Assembly (NCBI RefSeq): GCF_005221385.1
Contig: NZ_CP039903.1
Coordinates: forward strand, 558,001-622,000
Length of the DNA stretch: 64,000 nt
Direction of reading: 5' to 3'
Source: Agrobacterium tumefaciens
GTDB lineage: Bacteria; Pseudomonadota; Alphaproteobacteria; Rhizobiales; Rhizobiaceae
In this document: in pieces, positions 17,278 to 25,152 of the stretch
Layout: every line of letters begins with the position of its first letter
Numbering within the stretch: the first letter of the stretch is position 1
Position numbers and translations under genes: made by a program
The notes under the pieces: model-generated
The model's database searches: none
Seen by the model: the letters and a program-made list of their open reading frames with translations, nothing else
What the model was told of the DNA's origin: nothing

Positions 17278-18036
17278 ATGAAAATCACCGGCAACACCAT
17301 TCTCATCACCGGCGGCGGTTCCGGCATCGGCCGGGCGCTGGCGGAAGCGTTTCACCAGGCCGGCAACCGGGTCATCATTTCCGGCCGCCGCCAGGCCGTG
17401 CTCAACGAGGTGACGGCCGCCAATCCCGGCATGGCCTCGATGGTGATGGACGCAACCGACGCCGCAGGCATCCGCGCTTTCGCCGAGGCGCTGGTGAAGG
17501 CCCATCCGGCTCTCAACGCCGTCATCAACAATGCCGGCATCATGCGGCCGGAAGACATCGCCGCAGCACCGGATTATCTCGACACGGCCGAAGAAACCAT
17601 TGCCACCAATCTTCTCGCGCCCATTCGCCTCACGGCGGCGCTTTTGCCGCATTTCCTCAAGCAACCCGCCGCAACGGTGCTGACGGTGTCCTCCGGTTTG
17701 GCCTTCGTGCCCATGGTGCTGACCCCCACCTACAGCGCCACCAAATCGGCCATCCATGCCTATTCGGTTGCGCTGCGCGAGCAGCTGAAGGAGACGCCGG
17801 TGAAGGTCATCGAAATCGTGCCGCCCTATGTGCAGACGACACTAATGGGCGAGGGGCAGGCGAGTGATGAAAGGGCCATGCCGCTCGACGCCTTCATTTC
17901 CGAGGTGATGGATATTCTTGAAAATCGCCCGGATGAGAAGGAAGTTGTGGTGGATCGCTGCAAGCCGCTGCGTTTCGCCGCGCAGAACGGTAATTTCGAT
18001 CAGGTCTTCGCCATGATCAACCATATGCATCCGTAA
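17278..18036 (+). CDS. Short-chain dehydrogenase/reductase (DltE-like)
   Basis: NAD(P)-dependent oxidoreductase with a Rossmann fold, 252 aa. Cofactor motif is ITGGGSGIGRALAEAF near residue 11; structural motif NNAGIM near 85; catalytic Ser in TVSSGLAF and Tyr-x3-Lys in YSATKSA (about residues 158-162). Substrate is unknown. It is divergent from the HxlR gene, which probably represses it. Confidence 0.92.
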   Translation: MKITGNTILITGGGSGIGRALAEAFHQAGNRVIISGRRQAVLNEVTAANPGMASMVMDATDAAGIRAFAEALVKAHPALNAVINNAGIMRPEDIAAAPDYLDTAEETIATNLLAPIRLTAALLPHFLKQPAATVLTVSSGLAFVPMVLTPTYSATKSAIHAYSVALREQLKETPVKVIEIVPPYVQTTLMGEGQASDERAMPLDAFISEVMDILENRPDEKEVVVDRCKPLRFAAQNGNFDQVFAMINHMHP

Positions 18037-18106
18037 ACGGCAGCGTCTGTCGCATCGGGGCATCCTGTGATAGCGTCGCGCTCTTATCCGCGGAGCGCGC
18101 GCTTTC

Positions 18107-18913
18107 ATGGCCCAAGGCCAATTCCTGATGCCGAAAACCAGCATGCCCGGTGTTGCCGCCGTGGTGGCGGATAGCGATCGCTCCTTTCCACGCCATATGC
18201 ACGACCAGTTCGGCATCGGTCTCATCGAGCGCGGCGCGCAGAAATCGCTTTCCGGTCGTGGCATGGTGGAAGCGGGCGCCGGCCAACTCATCACCGTCAA
18301 TCCGGGCGAGGTGCATGATGGCATTCCGCTCGGGGAGGGCGGTCGCGCCTGGCGGATGCTCTATCTCGATATCAATATCGTTCGTGACGCCATTGCCGAT
18401 ATCGGCGAGAAGGATCGAGGTTCTTTCGAATTCGCCTATCCCGTTGATGCAAGGCCTTTGGCGGAGCGGTTCAACGCTGTCTTTTCCGCCGTCACTACGA
18501 AGGAACGACCGGGCGAAACCCTTGATAGTGATGAGACCTTGCTGATGCTTCTGGCGGCTGCGATGGAGACGCCGGCGAAGCCCGACGAAATCGCCGCATC
18601 CGAGAATATAAGGCGGGCGAAAAGCAGCATCGATGACGAGCCCTCCCGGTCGTTCCGCCTTGCCGATCTGGCGAGCGAGGCAGGCATGAGCCAGTTCCGC
18701 TTCCTGCGGGCTTTCGCCAGGGCGACGGGCCTGACCCCGCACAGCTATCTTCTCCAGCGTCGCGTGCATGTGGCACGCCATGCGCTGGCCAGCGGCACCC
18801 CGCCCGCCGAGGCGGCCTTCATCGCCGGTTTTGCCGATCAGAGCCATCTGAACCGGTTCTTCGTGCGGCAATTCGGGGTGACGCCGGCGGTTTATCGGGC
18901 GGCGCTTTCGTAG
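18107..18913 (+). CDS. AraC-family regulator
   Basis: 268 aa: an N-terminal cupin-like sensing domain (residues about 10-100, with HMHDQFGIGLIERG and VNPGEVHDGIP) and a C-terminal double helix-turn-helix (residues about 180-268, RLADLASEAGMSQFRFLRAFARATGLTPHSYL and AAFIAGFADQSHLNRFFVRQFGVTP). Proteins of this arrangement are frequently encoded next to LysE-type exporters and control them; a LysE gene lies downstream in the same direction. Confidence 0.92.
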   Translation: MAQGQFLMPKTSMPGVAAVVADSDRSFPRHMHDQFGIGLIERGAQKSLSGRGMVEAGAGQLITVNPGEVHDGIPLGEGGRAWRMLYLDINIVRDAIADIGEKDRGSFEFAYPVDARPLAERFNAVFSAVTTKERPGETLDSDETLLMLLAAAMETPAKPDEIAASENIRRAKSSIDDEPSRSFRLADLASEAGMSQFRFLRAFARATGLTPHSYLLQRRVHVARHALASGTPPAEAAFIAGFADQSHLNRFFVRQFGVTPAVYRAALS

Positions 18914-18926
18914 ATGCTTTCTCCGC

Positions 18927-19043
18927 CCTCATTCCTGTGCTTGTCACAGGAATCCAGCCAGCCCAAGGACTTGGGCTGAAAAGAGTCCTCCCGCCGCGCA
19001 GACGCGCGTCGACTGGATTCCTGTGACAAGCACAGGAATGAGG
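18927..19043. repeat. Palindromic intergenic repeat, family C, copy 1
   Basis: Long inverted repeat with arms CCTCATTCCTGTGCTTGTCACAGGAATCCAG and its complement around a centre AGCCCAAGGACTTGGGCTGAAAAGAGTCCTCCCGCCGCGCAGACGCG. It lies between the AraC and LysE genes. Related copies are at 36302-36430 and, partly, 27535-27630. Confidence 0.8.
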
Positions 19044-19179
19044 ATGGAGTGGGCTGGCCGGTACTGTGACTCGCCACTTCGGCGCGAGCCTTCGAGCGTC
19101 TGTGCTGCAATTTCATCCAAGACGCGCACCCCACGCACCATCATGCTCCTGTCCTCCACCCACAGGACACACCCGCACC

Positions 19180-19791
19180 ATGACACCCGAATTCCTCATC
19201 ACATCTTTCATCGTCGCCGCGTCTCCCGGAACCGGCGTGGTCTACACGCTGGCCGCCGGTCTTTCGCAGGGGGCGAGGGCGAGCGTTGTCGCGGCCTTCG
19301 GCTGCACGCTTGGCATCGTGCCACATCTGCTCGCCGCCATCACCGGCCTTGCCGCCATACTGCACACCAGTGCGCTGGCCTTCGGTATCGTCAAATATCT
19401 GGGGGTCGCCTATCTTCTCTACATGGCGTGGAACACGCTGCGGGAAGACGGTGCGCTGAAGATCGACGATACGAGGGAGCCTCAGAAAGCCGCCCGCGTC
19501 ATCGGCGAGGCGATCCTCATCAATCTGCTGAACCCGAAACTGTCGATCTTCTTTTTCGCCTTCCTGCCGCAATTCATCGCGCCGGATGAGGCTTTGCCGA
19601 CATGGCGCATGGTCGATCTCGGGTTGATCTTCATGGCCATGACGTTTCTGGTCTTTGCGCTTTACGGCTGCTTTGCCGCCTCGGTCCGGCGGCAGGTGGT
19701 GTCACGCCCTGCGGTTCTCGCCTGGCTGCGGCGCAGCTTCGCGGCTGCTTTCGTGGCGCTGGGTGCGAAGCTGGCCCTGACCGAGCGATAA
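19180..19791 (+). CDS. LysE/RhtB-family amino-acid exporter
   Basis: Inner-membrane protein of 203 aa with about six hydrophobic segments and the family's start MTPEFLITSFIVAASPGTGVVYTLAAGLSQG. The conserved ILINLLNPKLSIFFFAFLPQFI segment is present. It probably exports amino acids or analogues. I chose the ATG at 19180 because the open frame upstream to 19066 runs into the repeat. The upstream AraC gene is the likely regulator. Confidence 0.9.
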   Translation: MTPEFLITSFIVAASPGTGVVYTLAAGLSQGARASVVAAFGCTLGIVPHLLAAITGLAAILHTSALAFGIVKYLGVAYLLYMAWNTLREDGALKIDDTREPQKAARVIGEAILINLLNPKLSIFFFAFLPQFIAPDEALPTWRMVDLGLIFMAMTFLVFALYGCFAASVRRQVVSRPAVLAWLRRSFAAAFVALGAKLALTER

Positions 19792-19816
19792 GACGGGACC
19801 GGATGGCCCCGTTGCC

Positions 19817-20644
19817 TCAGTCGTCCCAATCGGGCGCGAGGTGGCCGGGGCTGACGATGCGGCCATTCGGCTTTGCAAGCGCGTGGATGGCCTGCATTTC
19901 CTCTTCCGACAGCGCAAAATCGAAAACATCGAAATTCTCCTTGAGGCGGCTTTCCGTCGCCGTCTTGGAAAGCGCCACGATATCCGGCTGCTGCACCGCC
20001 CAGCGCAGGGTCACCTGCGCGGCGGTCTTGCCGTGCTTCGCGCCGATATCCTGCAGCACGGGATCGTTCGGCACCCGGCCGTCGGCCATCAGATAATAGG
20101 CCGTCACCGACATCCCGTGTTTGCGCGCCGCCGAAATCACCTTCGTCTGGTCGAGATAGGGGTGATATTCGATCTGGTTGGTGGCAAGCGGTGTGTCCGA
20201 CAGTTTTACCGCCTCGTCGGTCAGCGCCACGTTGAAGTTGGAAATGCCGATATTGCGCGCCTTGCCGGCCTTGCGCACCGCGTTCAGCGCGCCCATGCGT
20301 TCGGCAAGCGGCACATCGCTTTTCGGCCAGTGCAGCAGCAGCAGATCGACATGGTCGGTCTTCAGTTTCGCAAGGCTTTCATCGACGGAGGCGAGAAAAT
20401 CGTCGTGACGGTAACGGTCCACCCAGACCTTGGTGGTCAGGAAGATATCATGCCGGGAAATGCCCGATTGCGCGATGACCTCACCGACGGCCCCCTCGTT
20501 CTTGTAAATCTGCGCGGTATCGACATGGCGGAAGCCGAGTTTCAGCGCCTCCGGCAGAATGCGCCTGATATCGTCTTCCGGAATGCGGAAGGTGCCGAAA
20601 CCGAGGGCGGGAATATTCGCGCCATTCGCGCTGACGTCATACAT
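19817..20644 (-). CDS. Aldo/keto reductase
   Basis: NADPH-dependent reductase of the AKR superfamily, 275 aa, TIM barrel. Catalytic tetrad visible: Asp and Tyr in GFRHVDTAQIYKNEGAVG, Lys in FLTTKVWVD, and His in DLLLLHWPKSD. The cofactor-binding segment near the C-terminus is IVALSKTATESRLKENFDVFDF. It resembles the DkgB-type 2,5-diketo-D-gluconate/methylglyoxal reductases; substrate not determinable here. Confidence 0.93.
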   Translation of the reverse strand: MYDVSANGANIPALGFGTFRIPEDDIRRILPEALKLGFRHVDTAQIYKNEGAVGEVIAQSGISRHDIFLTTKVWVDRYRHDDFLASVDESLAKLKTDHVDLLLLHWPKSDVPLAERMGALNAVRKAGKARNIGISNFNVALTDEAVKLSDTPLATNQIEYHPYLDQTKVISAARKHGMSVTAYYLMADGRVPNDPVLQDIGAKHGKTAAQVTLRWAVQQPDIVALSKTATESRLKENFDVFDFALSEEEMQAIHALAKPNGRIVSPGHLAPDWDD

Positions 20645-20754
20645 GGATGTCTCTCCTGTTTGCTGAAAACATGGCCGGCGCGGGATGCCGGGCGGGGAAG
20701 CCGTCTTTCATTAACTGGTGTCCGCGCAATCGGTTTCAACCCGGCGGGACGATA

Positions 20755-21681
20755 TCACATCAGCACGTAATCCACCGGGCGCGGGTCGGCCGGCAGATCG
20801 GTCTCGCCCATCGCCTCGCGCAGATTGATTTCGATGGTGGTGGCAAGCGCATTGATCGGCAGCGCATTGAAGCCGGAGCCGAAGGGGTCTTCCAGCTCGT
20901 CGGACAGCGCATCGAGACCGAAAAACGTATAAGCGATGAGCGTGCTGGTGAAAGGCGTGGCCCAGCCGAGCAGATCCGTGAAACCGAACGGCAAAAGCAG
21001 GCAGAAGAGATGCGCGGTGCGGTGAAGCAGCAGCGAATAACCGAAGGGAACAGGCGTATGGCGAATACGCTCGCACGCGGCCTGTGCGGCCGCCATCTGC
21101 TGCACGGTGGCATCCAGCATCTGCAACTGTATATCGCTGATCTGCCCCTTCGCATTGGCGGAAACGAAGGCGCCGGATATTTCGCGCAACAGCATGTCCG
21201 GCTTGTTGCGGCTGCGGGCATAGGTCTGCGAAATGTCATCGGGAATGAGGCGGGCTGCGGTGGCGGTTGCGTCACCGGGGCGCAGATGCGAGACCAGCGC
21301 ATGGCAGAAGGCGATTGCGAGATCGATGATCCGCCGGCGGGCAACGGGATCGGCGACATCCTGCCGGCTTTCGAGCATGGTGCTCTGGCGTGCCAGCGTG
21401 CGCGCCACGGTCATCAGCGCGCCCCATTGCTTGCGGGCCTCCCACCAGCGGTCGTAACAGGCATTGGCGCGAAAGCCGAGGAACACCGAAAGCGCAATAC
21501 CGAGCAGCGAAAATGGCGCGCCGTTCAGCGCCTGCACCAGATCCGGCCGGACCTTATGCGCCCAGACAACCAGCGTCGACAGCAGGAAAACGGCAAGCAC
21601 CTGCGGAAAGATGCGGACGACGATGGAGCCGCGCAGGATGGTGAAAAGTTGCAGCAGGTTCGGTTTTGGACGAACGATCAT
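20755..21681 (-). CDS. Bestrophin-family membrane protein (UPF0187/YneE type)
   Basis: 308 aa, with four or so membrane helices and the signature near the N-terminus (LFTILRGSIVVRIFPQVLAVFLLS, then FRANACYDRWWEARKQWG). The segment FTDLLGWATPFTSTLIAYTFFGLDALSDELEDPFG matches the bestrophin helix that lines the pore, with the acidic SDELEDPF motif. Bacterial members form pentameric ion channels, cation-selective in the studied example. Physiological role here is unknown. Confidence 0.9.
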   Translation of the reverse strand: MIVRPKPNLLQLFTILRGSIVVRIFPQVLAVFLLSTLVVWAHKVRPDLVQALNGAPFSLLGIALSVFLGFRANACYDRWWEARKQWGALMTVARTLARQSTMLESRQDVADPVARRRIIDLAIAFCHALVSHLRPGDATATAARLIPDDISQTYARSRNKPDMLLREISGAFVSANAKGQISDIQLQMLDATVQQMAAAQAACERIRHTPVPFGYSLLLHRTAHLFCLLLPFGFTDLLGWATPFTSTLIAYTFFGLDALSDELEDPFGSGFNALPINALATTIEINLREAMGETDLPADPRPVDYVLM

Positions 21682-21873
21682 GGTGGAGACTCAAAATGCC
21701 TGTGATGGTGGCGGGAACGCGAAAATCCCCGCACATATTTACATGATGGCACGTCGGGCTTGTCCACTCCTTTTTGCGCGGTTGCGCCCGGCAGCGGGCG
21801 GAGTTACCCCTCGGGTCGCGTCGGCGAAATGTCGGCGGCACGATCCGGATTGGCGGATGGAAGGAAATGTCGC

Positions 21874-22584
21874 ATGTCACGCTCAGAACGGCTGCTTGAT
21901 CTGTTGCAGATCCTGCGTTCCCACCGCATGCCGGTCAGCGGTGCGGCCCTTGCCACGCAGACCGGCGTCAGCCTGCGCACGCTCTACCGCGATATAGCGA
22001 CGCTTCAGGCGCAGGGCGCGGATATCGAGGGCGAGGCCGGCGTGGGTTATGTGCTGCGCCCCGGCTTCCTTTTGCCGCCGCTGATGTTTTCCGGGCAGGA
22101 AATCGAGGCGCTGGTGCTGGGTTCGCGCTGGGTGGCGGGTCGTGCCGATGCAGGGCTGGCCGAAGCCGCGCGTGCTGCGCTCGTCAAGATCGCCGCCGTG
22201 CTTCCCGATGCCCTGCGCGAAGAACTCGACAATTCCACGCTGCTCATCGGCCCCGGGCAAGCCGTGGCAACCATCCGCATCGATCTCGCCGAAATTCGCG
22301 ATACGATCCGCAAGGAGAGCAAGGTCGTGATAACCTATCGTGACGAAAAGGGAGAGTTGACGGAGCGGGTGATCTGGCCTTTCGCACTCGCTTTTTTCGA
22401 TCTGGTGCGGGTGGTGCTGGCATGGTGTGAGACGCGGCAGGATTTCCGCAGTTTCCGGGCCGATCGCATCGAAACTTTCCGACCGATGGACAGCCGTTAT
22501 CCCCGCCGCCGGCAGGCTTTGCTGAAAGAATGGCGCGACCGCGAAAAACAGCGGCGGCGGCGGGATCATACTGACAAAAACTGA
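21874..22584 (+). CDS. YafY-type HTH-WYL transcriptional regulator
   Basis: 236 aa: N-terminal DeoR-like HTH (RLLDLLQILRSHRMPVSGAALATQTGVSLRTLYRDIATLQAQGADI) and C-terminal WYL effector domain (ITYRDEKGELTERVIWPFALAFFDLVRVVLAWCETRQDFRSFRADRI). The ATG at 21874 follows GAAGGAA and gives the usual MSRSERLLDLLQ start. Two ACTGACA half-sites overlap its stop codon and precede the next gene, a VOC protein, which is the probable target. A paralogue is encoded at 31405-32121. Confidence 0.9.
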   Translation: MSRSERLLDLLQILRSHRMPVSGAALATQTGVSLRTLYRDIATLQAQGADIEGEAGVGYVLRPGFLLPPLMFSGQEIEALVLGSRWVAGRADAGLAEAARAALVKIAAVLPDALREELDNSTLLIGPGQAVATIRIDLAEIRDTIRKESKVVITYRDEKGELTERVIWPFALAFFDLVRVVLAWCETRQDFRSFRADRIETFRPMDSRYPRRRQALLKEWRDREKQRRRRDHTDKN

Positions 22585-22586
22585 CA
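22570..22586 (+). promoter_or_regulatory. Two phased ACTGACA half-sites before the VOC gene
   Basis: ACTGACA at 22570-22576 and again at 22580-22586, exactly 10 bases apart. The same half-site, inverted, forms the operator before the other WYL regulator (32143-32166). A binding site for the YafY-type regulators is inferred. Confidence 0.5.
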
Positions 22587-22632
22587 GCAGGCGGGTCTAG
22601 ACATCGTTCATCCGCAACACAGGAGAACGACC

Positions 22633-23001
22633 ATGACCCACCCCGATTTCACCATCCTCTATGTCGATAACCCGCCGGCCAGCACGCAGTTTTACAAGAC
22701 CCTGCTGGGTACGGAGCCGGTCGAATCCTCGCCCACATTCTCGCTTTTCGTGCTTCAGAACGGCATGAAGCTCGGCCTCTGGTCGCGTCACACGGTGGAG
22801 CCGAAGGTAGCGGCGACGGGCGGTGGCGGCGAGCTTGCCTTCCGTGTCGAAAACGACGCTCAGGTGGATGAGACTTTCGCCGGCTGGCAGGCAAGAGGCG
22901 TCGCCATGCTGCAGCAGCCCGCAAAAATGGAATTCGGCTATACCTTTACGGCCACCGACCCCGACAACCACCGTCTCAGGGTCTATGCCTTCGCGGGCTA
23001 A
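22633..23001 (+). CDS. Single VOC-domain protein
   Basis: 122-aa vicinal-oxygen-chelate protein (TLLGTEPVESSPTFSLFVLQNGMKLGLW, then EFGYTFTATDPDNHRLRVY), close to PhnB/glyoxalase-like small proteins commonly paired with YafY-type regulators. Reaction unknown; roles in detoxifying electrophiles or binding antibiotics occur in the superfamily. It lies 49 bases after the WYL regulator gene. Confidence 0.88.
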   Translation: MTHPDFTILYVDNPPASTQFYKTLLGTEPVESSPTFSLFVLQNGMKLGLWSRHTVEPKVAATGGGGELAFRVENDAQVDETFAGWQARGVAMLQQPAKMEFGYTFTATDPDNHRLRVYAFAG

Positions 23002-23003
23002 CG

Positions 23004-23774
23004 TTACTTCTTCACCGCAACCACAAACAGCCGTGGAAAGCGCAGAAGCAGGCGGCCGTCCGCCATCGGCGGATAGGCCGCCTCGATGCGCCGCGTGTAG
23101 TCGGCGAGGAAGGCTTCGTGGTTTTCCTCGCCGGCGGCGGTGAGATAGGGGCGAAGCCCGGTGCCCTTGACCCATTCGACGATGCTTTCCGCATCCTTCA
23201 TCGGGTGATTGTAGATGGTGTGCCACACATCCACACGGGCGGCTTTCGGCGCCAGTGCGTTGAAATAGTCGGATGGCGCGGGCAGGGGTTTGCGCCGCAG
23301 CCTGCCATCGGCAAATGTGTCTTTCCAGGAGCCGTTGGCCCCGGTCTCCTCCATGGCGCGATGCGTCGGCTCCTGCAGATTGTCGGGCATCTGCACGGCC
23401 AGAACCCCGCCGCTTTCCAGCTGGTCCATCAATTGCGAGAGAACGGTGAGATGATCCGGCACCCACTGGAAAACCGCATTGGCGTAAAGCAGGTCCGCCT
23501 TCTGCGCCGGCTTCCACTGGGCAAGATCGGCCTTGCCGAAACGTGTATTCGGCAGCCGGTCCGCGGCCTTTTCCAGCATGTCGTCGTCGCTGTCGATGCC
23601 GGTGATGACATTGACGCCATAACGGTCGGTCAGAAGCTCGGTGGAATTGCCCGGCCCGCAGCCGAGATCATAGCCGTTCAGCACCCGCTCCAGCGGCACC
23701 TGCGCCAGAAGGTCCCGGGCGGGACGTGTCCGCTCATCTTCGAATTTGAGATATTGCTGGGCGGACCATGCCAT
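23004..23774 (-). CDS. tam: Trans-aconitate 2-methyltransferase
   Basis: S-adenosylmethionine-dependent methyltransferase that esterifies trans-aconitate, a spontaneous inhibitor of aconitase. 256 aa. The N-terminus [23 protein letters not shown] and the SAM motif [15 protein letters not shown] are characteristic of Tam, as is [13 protein letters not shown] chose the ATG at 23774, which has AGGAGG upstream and the Tam start; the frame is open 25 codons further. It ends 2 bases from the convergent VOC gene. Confidence 0.93.
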   Translation of the reverse strand: MAWSAQQYLKFEDERTRPARDLLAQVPLERVLNGYDLGCGPGNSTELLTDRYGVNVITGIDSDDDMLEKAADRLPNTRFGKADLAQWKPAQKADLLYANAVFQWVPDHLTVLSQLMDQLESGGVLAVQMPDNLQEPTHRAMEETGANGSWKDTFADGRLRRKPLPAPSDYFNALAPKAARVDVWHTIYNHPMKDAESIVEWVKGTGLRPYLTAAGEENHEAFLADYTRRIEAAYPPMADGRLLLRFPRLFVVAVKK

Positions 23775-23849
23775 GATTTCCTCCTGCAAGAGAGCTGTAA
23801 GACCGTGAGCATCGCACGGGCGAAATAGCGCCGCCATCATCCGATGCAT

Positions 23850-24104
23850 GAATTATTGTGATGAACCTATTCACCAACCTTTTGTTTCGCCTCATAAAAC
23901 ATCTTTCCCGGGGTGTCGCTTTGTTATTTTCCATCAAAATCTGAAATCGCGGCAATTAAAACTTGACCTCATCAGGCGAGAGGCATTCACTCCGGCCGAT
24001 TTCCAGAGCATTTCCAATAAAGTGCAAAGCGTTTTGCGCCGGGAATTGCTGCAAGACAAAAAGACGGAGCGTTTTTACCGAAACGCTTGAGACAGGAGAC
24101 CATC
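23850..24104. other. Intergenic region before the aminotransferase gene
   Basis: About 255 bases without a convincing ORF. It contains GCAAAGCGTTTTGCGCCGGGAATTGCTGCAAGACAAA (near 24019-24060), which looks like a degenerate dispersed element, and a small hairpin GCGTTT-TTACCG-AAACGC (24069-24087) close to the start codon. Confidence 0.35.
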
Positions 24105-24986
24105 ATGAGCGTCGATACCGCACCCCGATCAACCACCTGGACCTATGTTGACGGTCAATGGCTGCCTGGCAATCCGCCGCTCATCGGCCCGACCTCGCAT
24201 GCCATGTGGTTGGCCTCCACGGTGTTTGACGGCGCGCGCTGGTTCGATGGCGTGGCGCCCGATCTCGATCTGCATTGCCAGCGCGTCAACCGCTCGGCCG
24301 TCAATATGGGCATGAAGCCGACCATGACGGCGGAAGAGATCGAGACCCTGGCGCTGGAAGGCGTCAAGAAATTCGACGGCGAGATGGCGATCTATATCAA
24401 GCCGATGTATTGGGCCGAACACGGCATGCCCGGCAGCGTCGTGGCGCCGGATGCCAGTTCCACCCGTTTTGCGCTCTGCCTTTTCGAAGCGCCGATGGAT
24501 GCCGGCAAGCCGCTGACGCTCACCGTCTCGCCGCTGCGCCGTCCTTCGCCGGAAACCGCGATGACAGACGCTAAGGCCGGCAGCCTTTACCCCAATAGCG
24601 GCCGCGCCATTCTGGAAGCCCGTTCGCGCGGCTTCGACAACGCCCTCATGCGCGACATGAACGGCAATGTTGCCGAGTCGGCCTCCGCCAACATCTTCAT
24701 GGTCAAGGACGGCGTCGTCCTCACCCCGGTTCCGAACCGCACTTTTCTTGCCGGCATCACCCGTTCGCGGGTGATCGGCCTGCTGCGCCAGGCCGGTTTC
24801 GATGTGCGCGAGGCGACCTTGTCGGTCGAGGATTTCCGCGAGGCCGATGAAATCTTCTGCTCGGGCAATTATTCGAAAGTATCGCCGGTCGTGAAGCTCG
24901 ATGACCGGGAATTGCAGGCCGGACCCGTGGCGCGCAAGGCGCTCGATCTTTACATGGACTGGGCGCGTCTCGGCACCGACGTCTGA
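24105..24986 (+). CDS. Class IV (branched-chain type) aminotransferase
   Basis: PLP enzyme of fold type IV, 293 aa, related to IlvE. Landmarks: HAMWLASTVFDGARWFDGVAPDLDLHCQRV near the start, the PLP lysine in TDAKAGSLYPNSGRA, and GNVAESASANIFMVKDGVVLTP, which holds the Glu that binds the cofactor pyridine. The ATG at 24105 has CAGGAGA upstream. Branched-chain aminotransferase activity is the default guess, but D-amino-acid or other class IV activities cannot be excluded. Confidence 0.88.
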   Translation: MSVDTAPRSTTWTYVDGQWLPGNPPLIGPTSHAMWLASTVFDGARWFDGVAPDLDLHCQRVNRSAVNMGMKPTMTAEEIETLALEGVKKFDGEMAIYIKPMYWAEHGMPGSVVAPDASSTRFALCLFEAPMDAGKPLTLTVSPLRRPSPETAMTDAKAGSLYPNSGRAILEARSRGFDNALMRDMNGNVAESASANIFMVKDGVVLTPVPNRTFLAGITRSRVIGLLRQAGFDVREATLSVEDFREADEIFCSGNYSKVSPVVKLDDRELQAGPVARKALDLYMDWARLGTDV

Positions 24987-25010
24987 GCCTTCAGCAAGTC
25001 CTGTTTTCAG

Positions 25011-25047
25011 AAGCCGCGATGGGTCCATAACCGTCGCGGCTTTTATT
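25011..25047 (+). terminator. Terminator after the aminotransferase gene
   Basis: AAGCCGCGA ... TCGCGGCTT hairpin followed by TTATTTTG, about 25 bases after the stop codon. Confidence 0.8.
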
Positions 25048-25152
25048 TTGCCTTGCGATATTTACCCTGAAAATTAAGGGGCAATTTAATCCAATTTTAG
25101 AAAACCACCCTGTAGTCTGCGGCATTATCGATTTAGGCTATGGGGGCCACCA

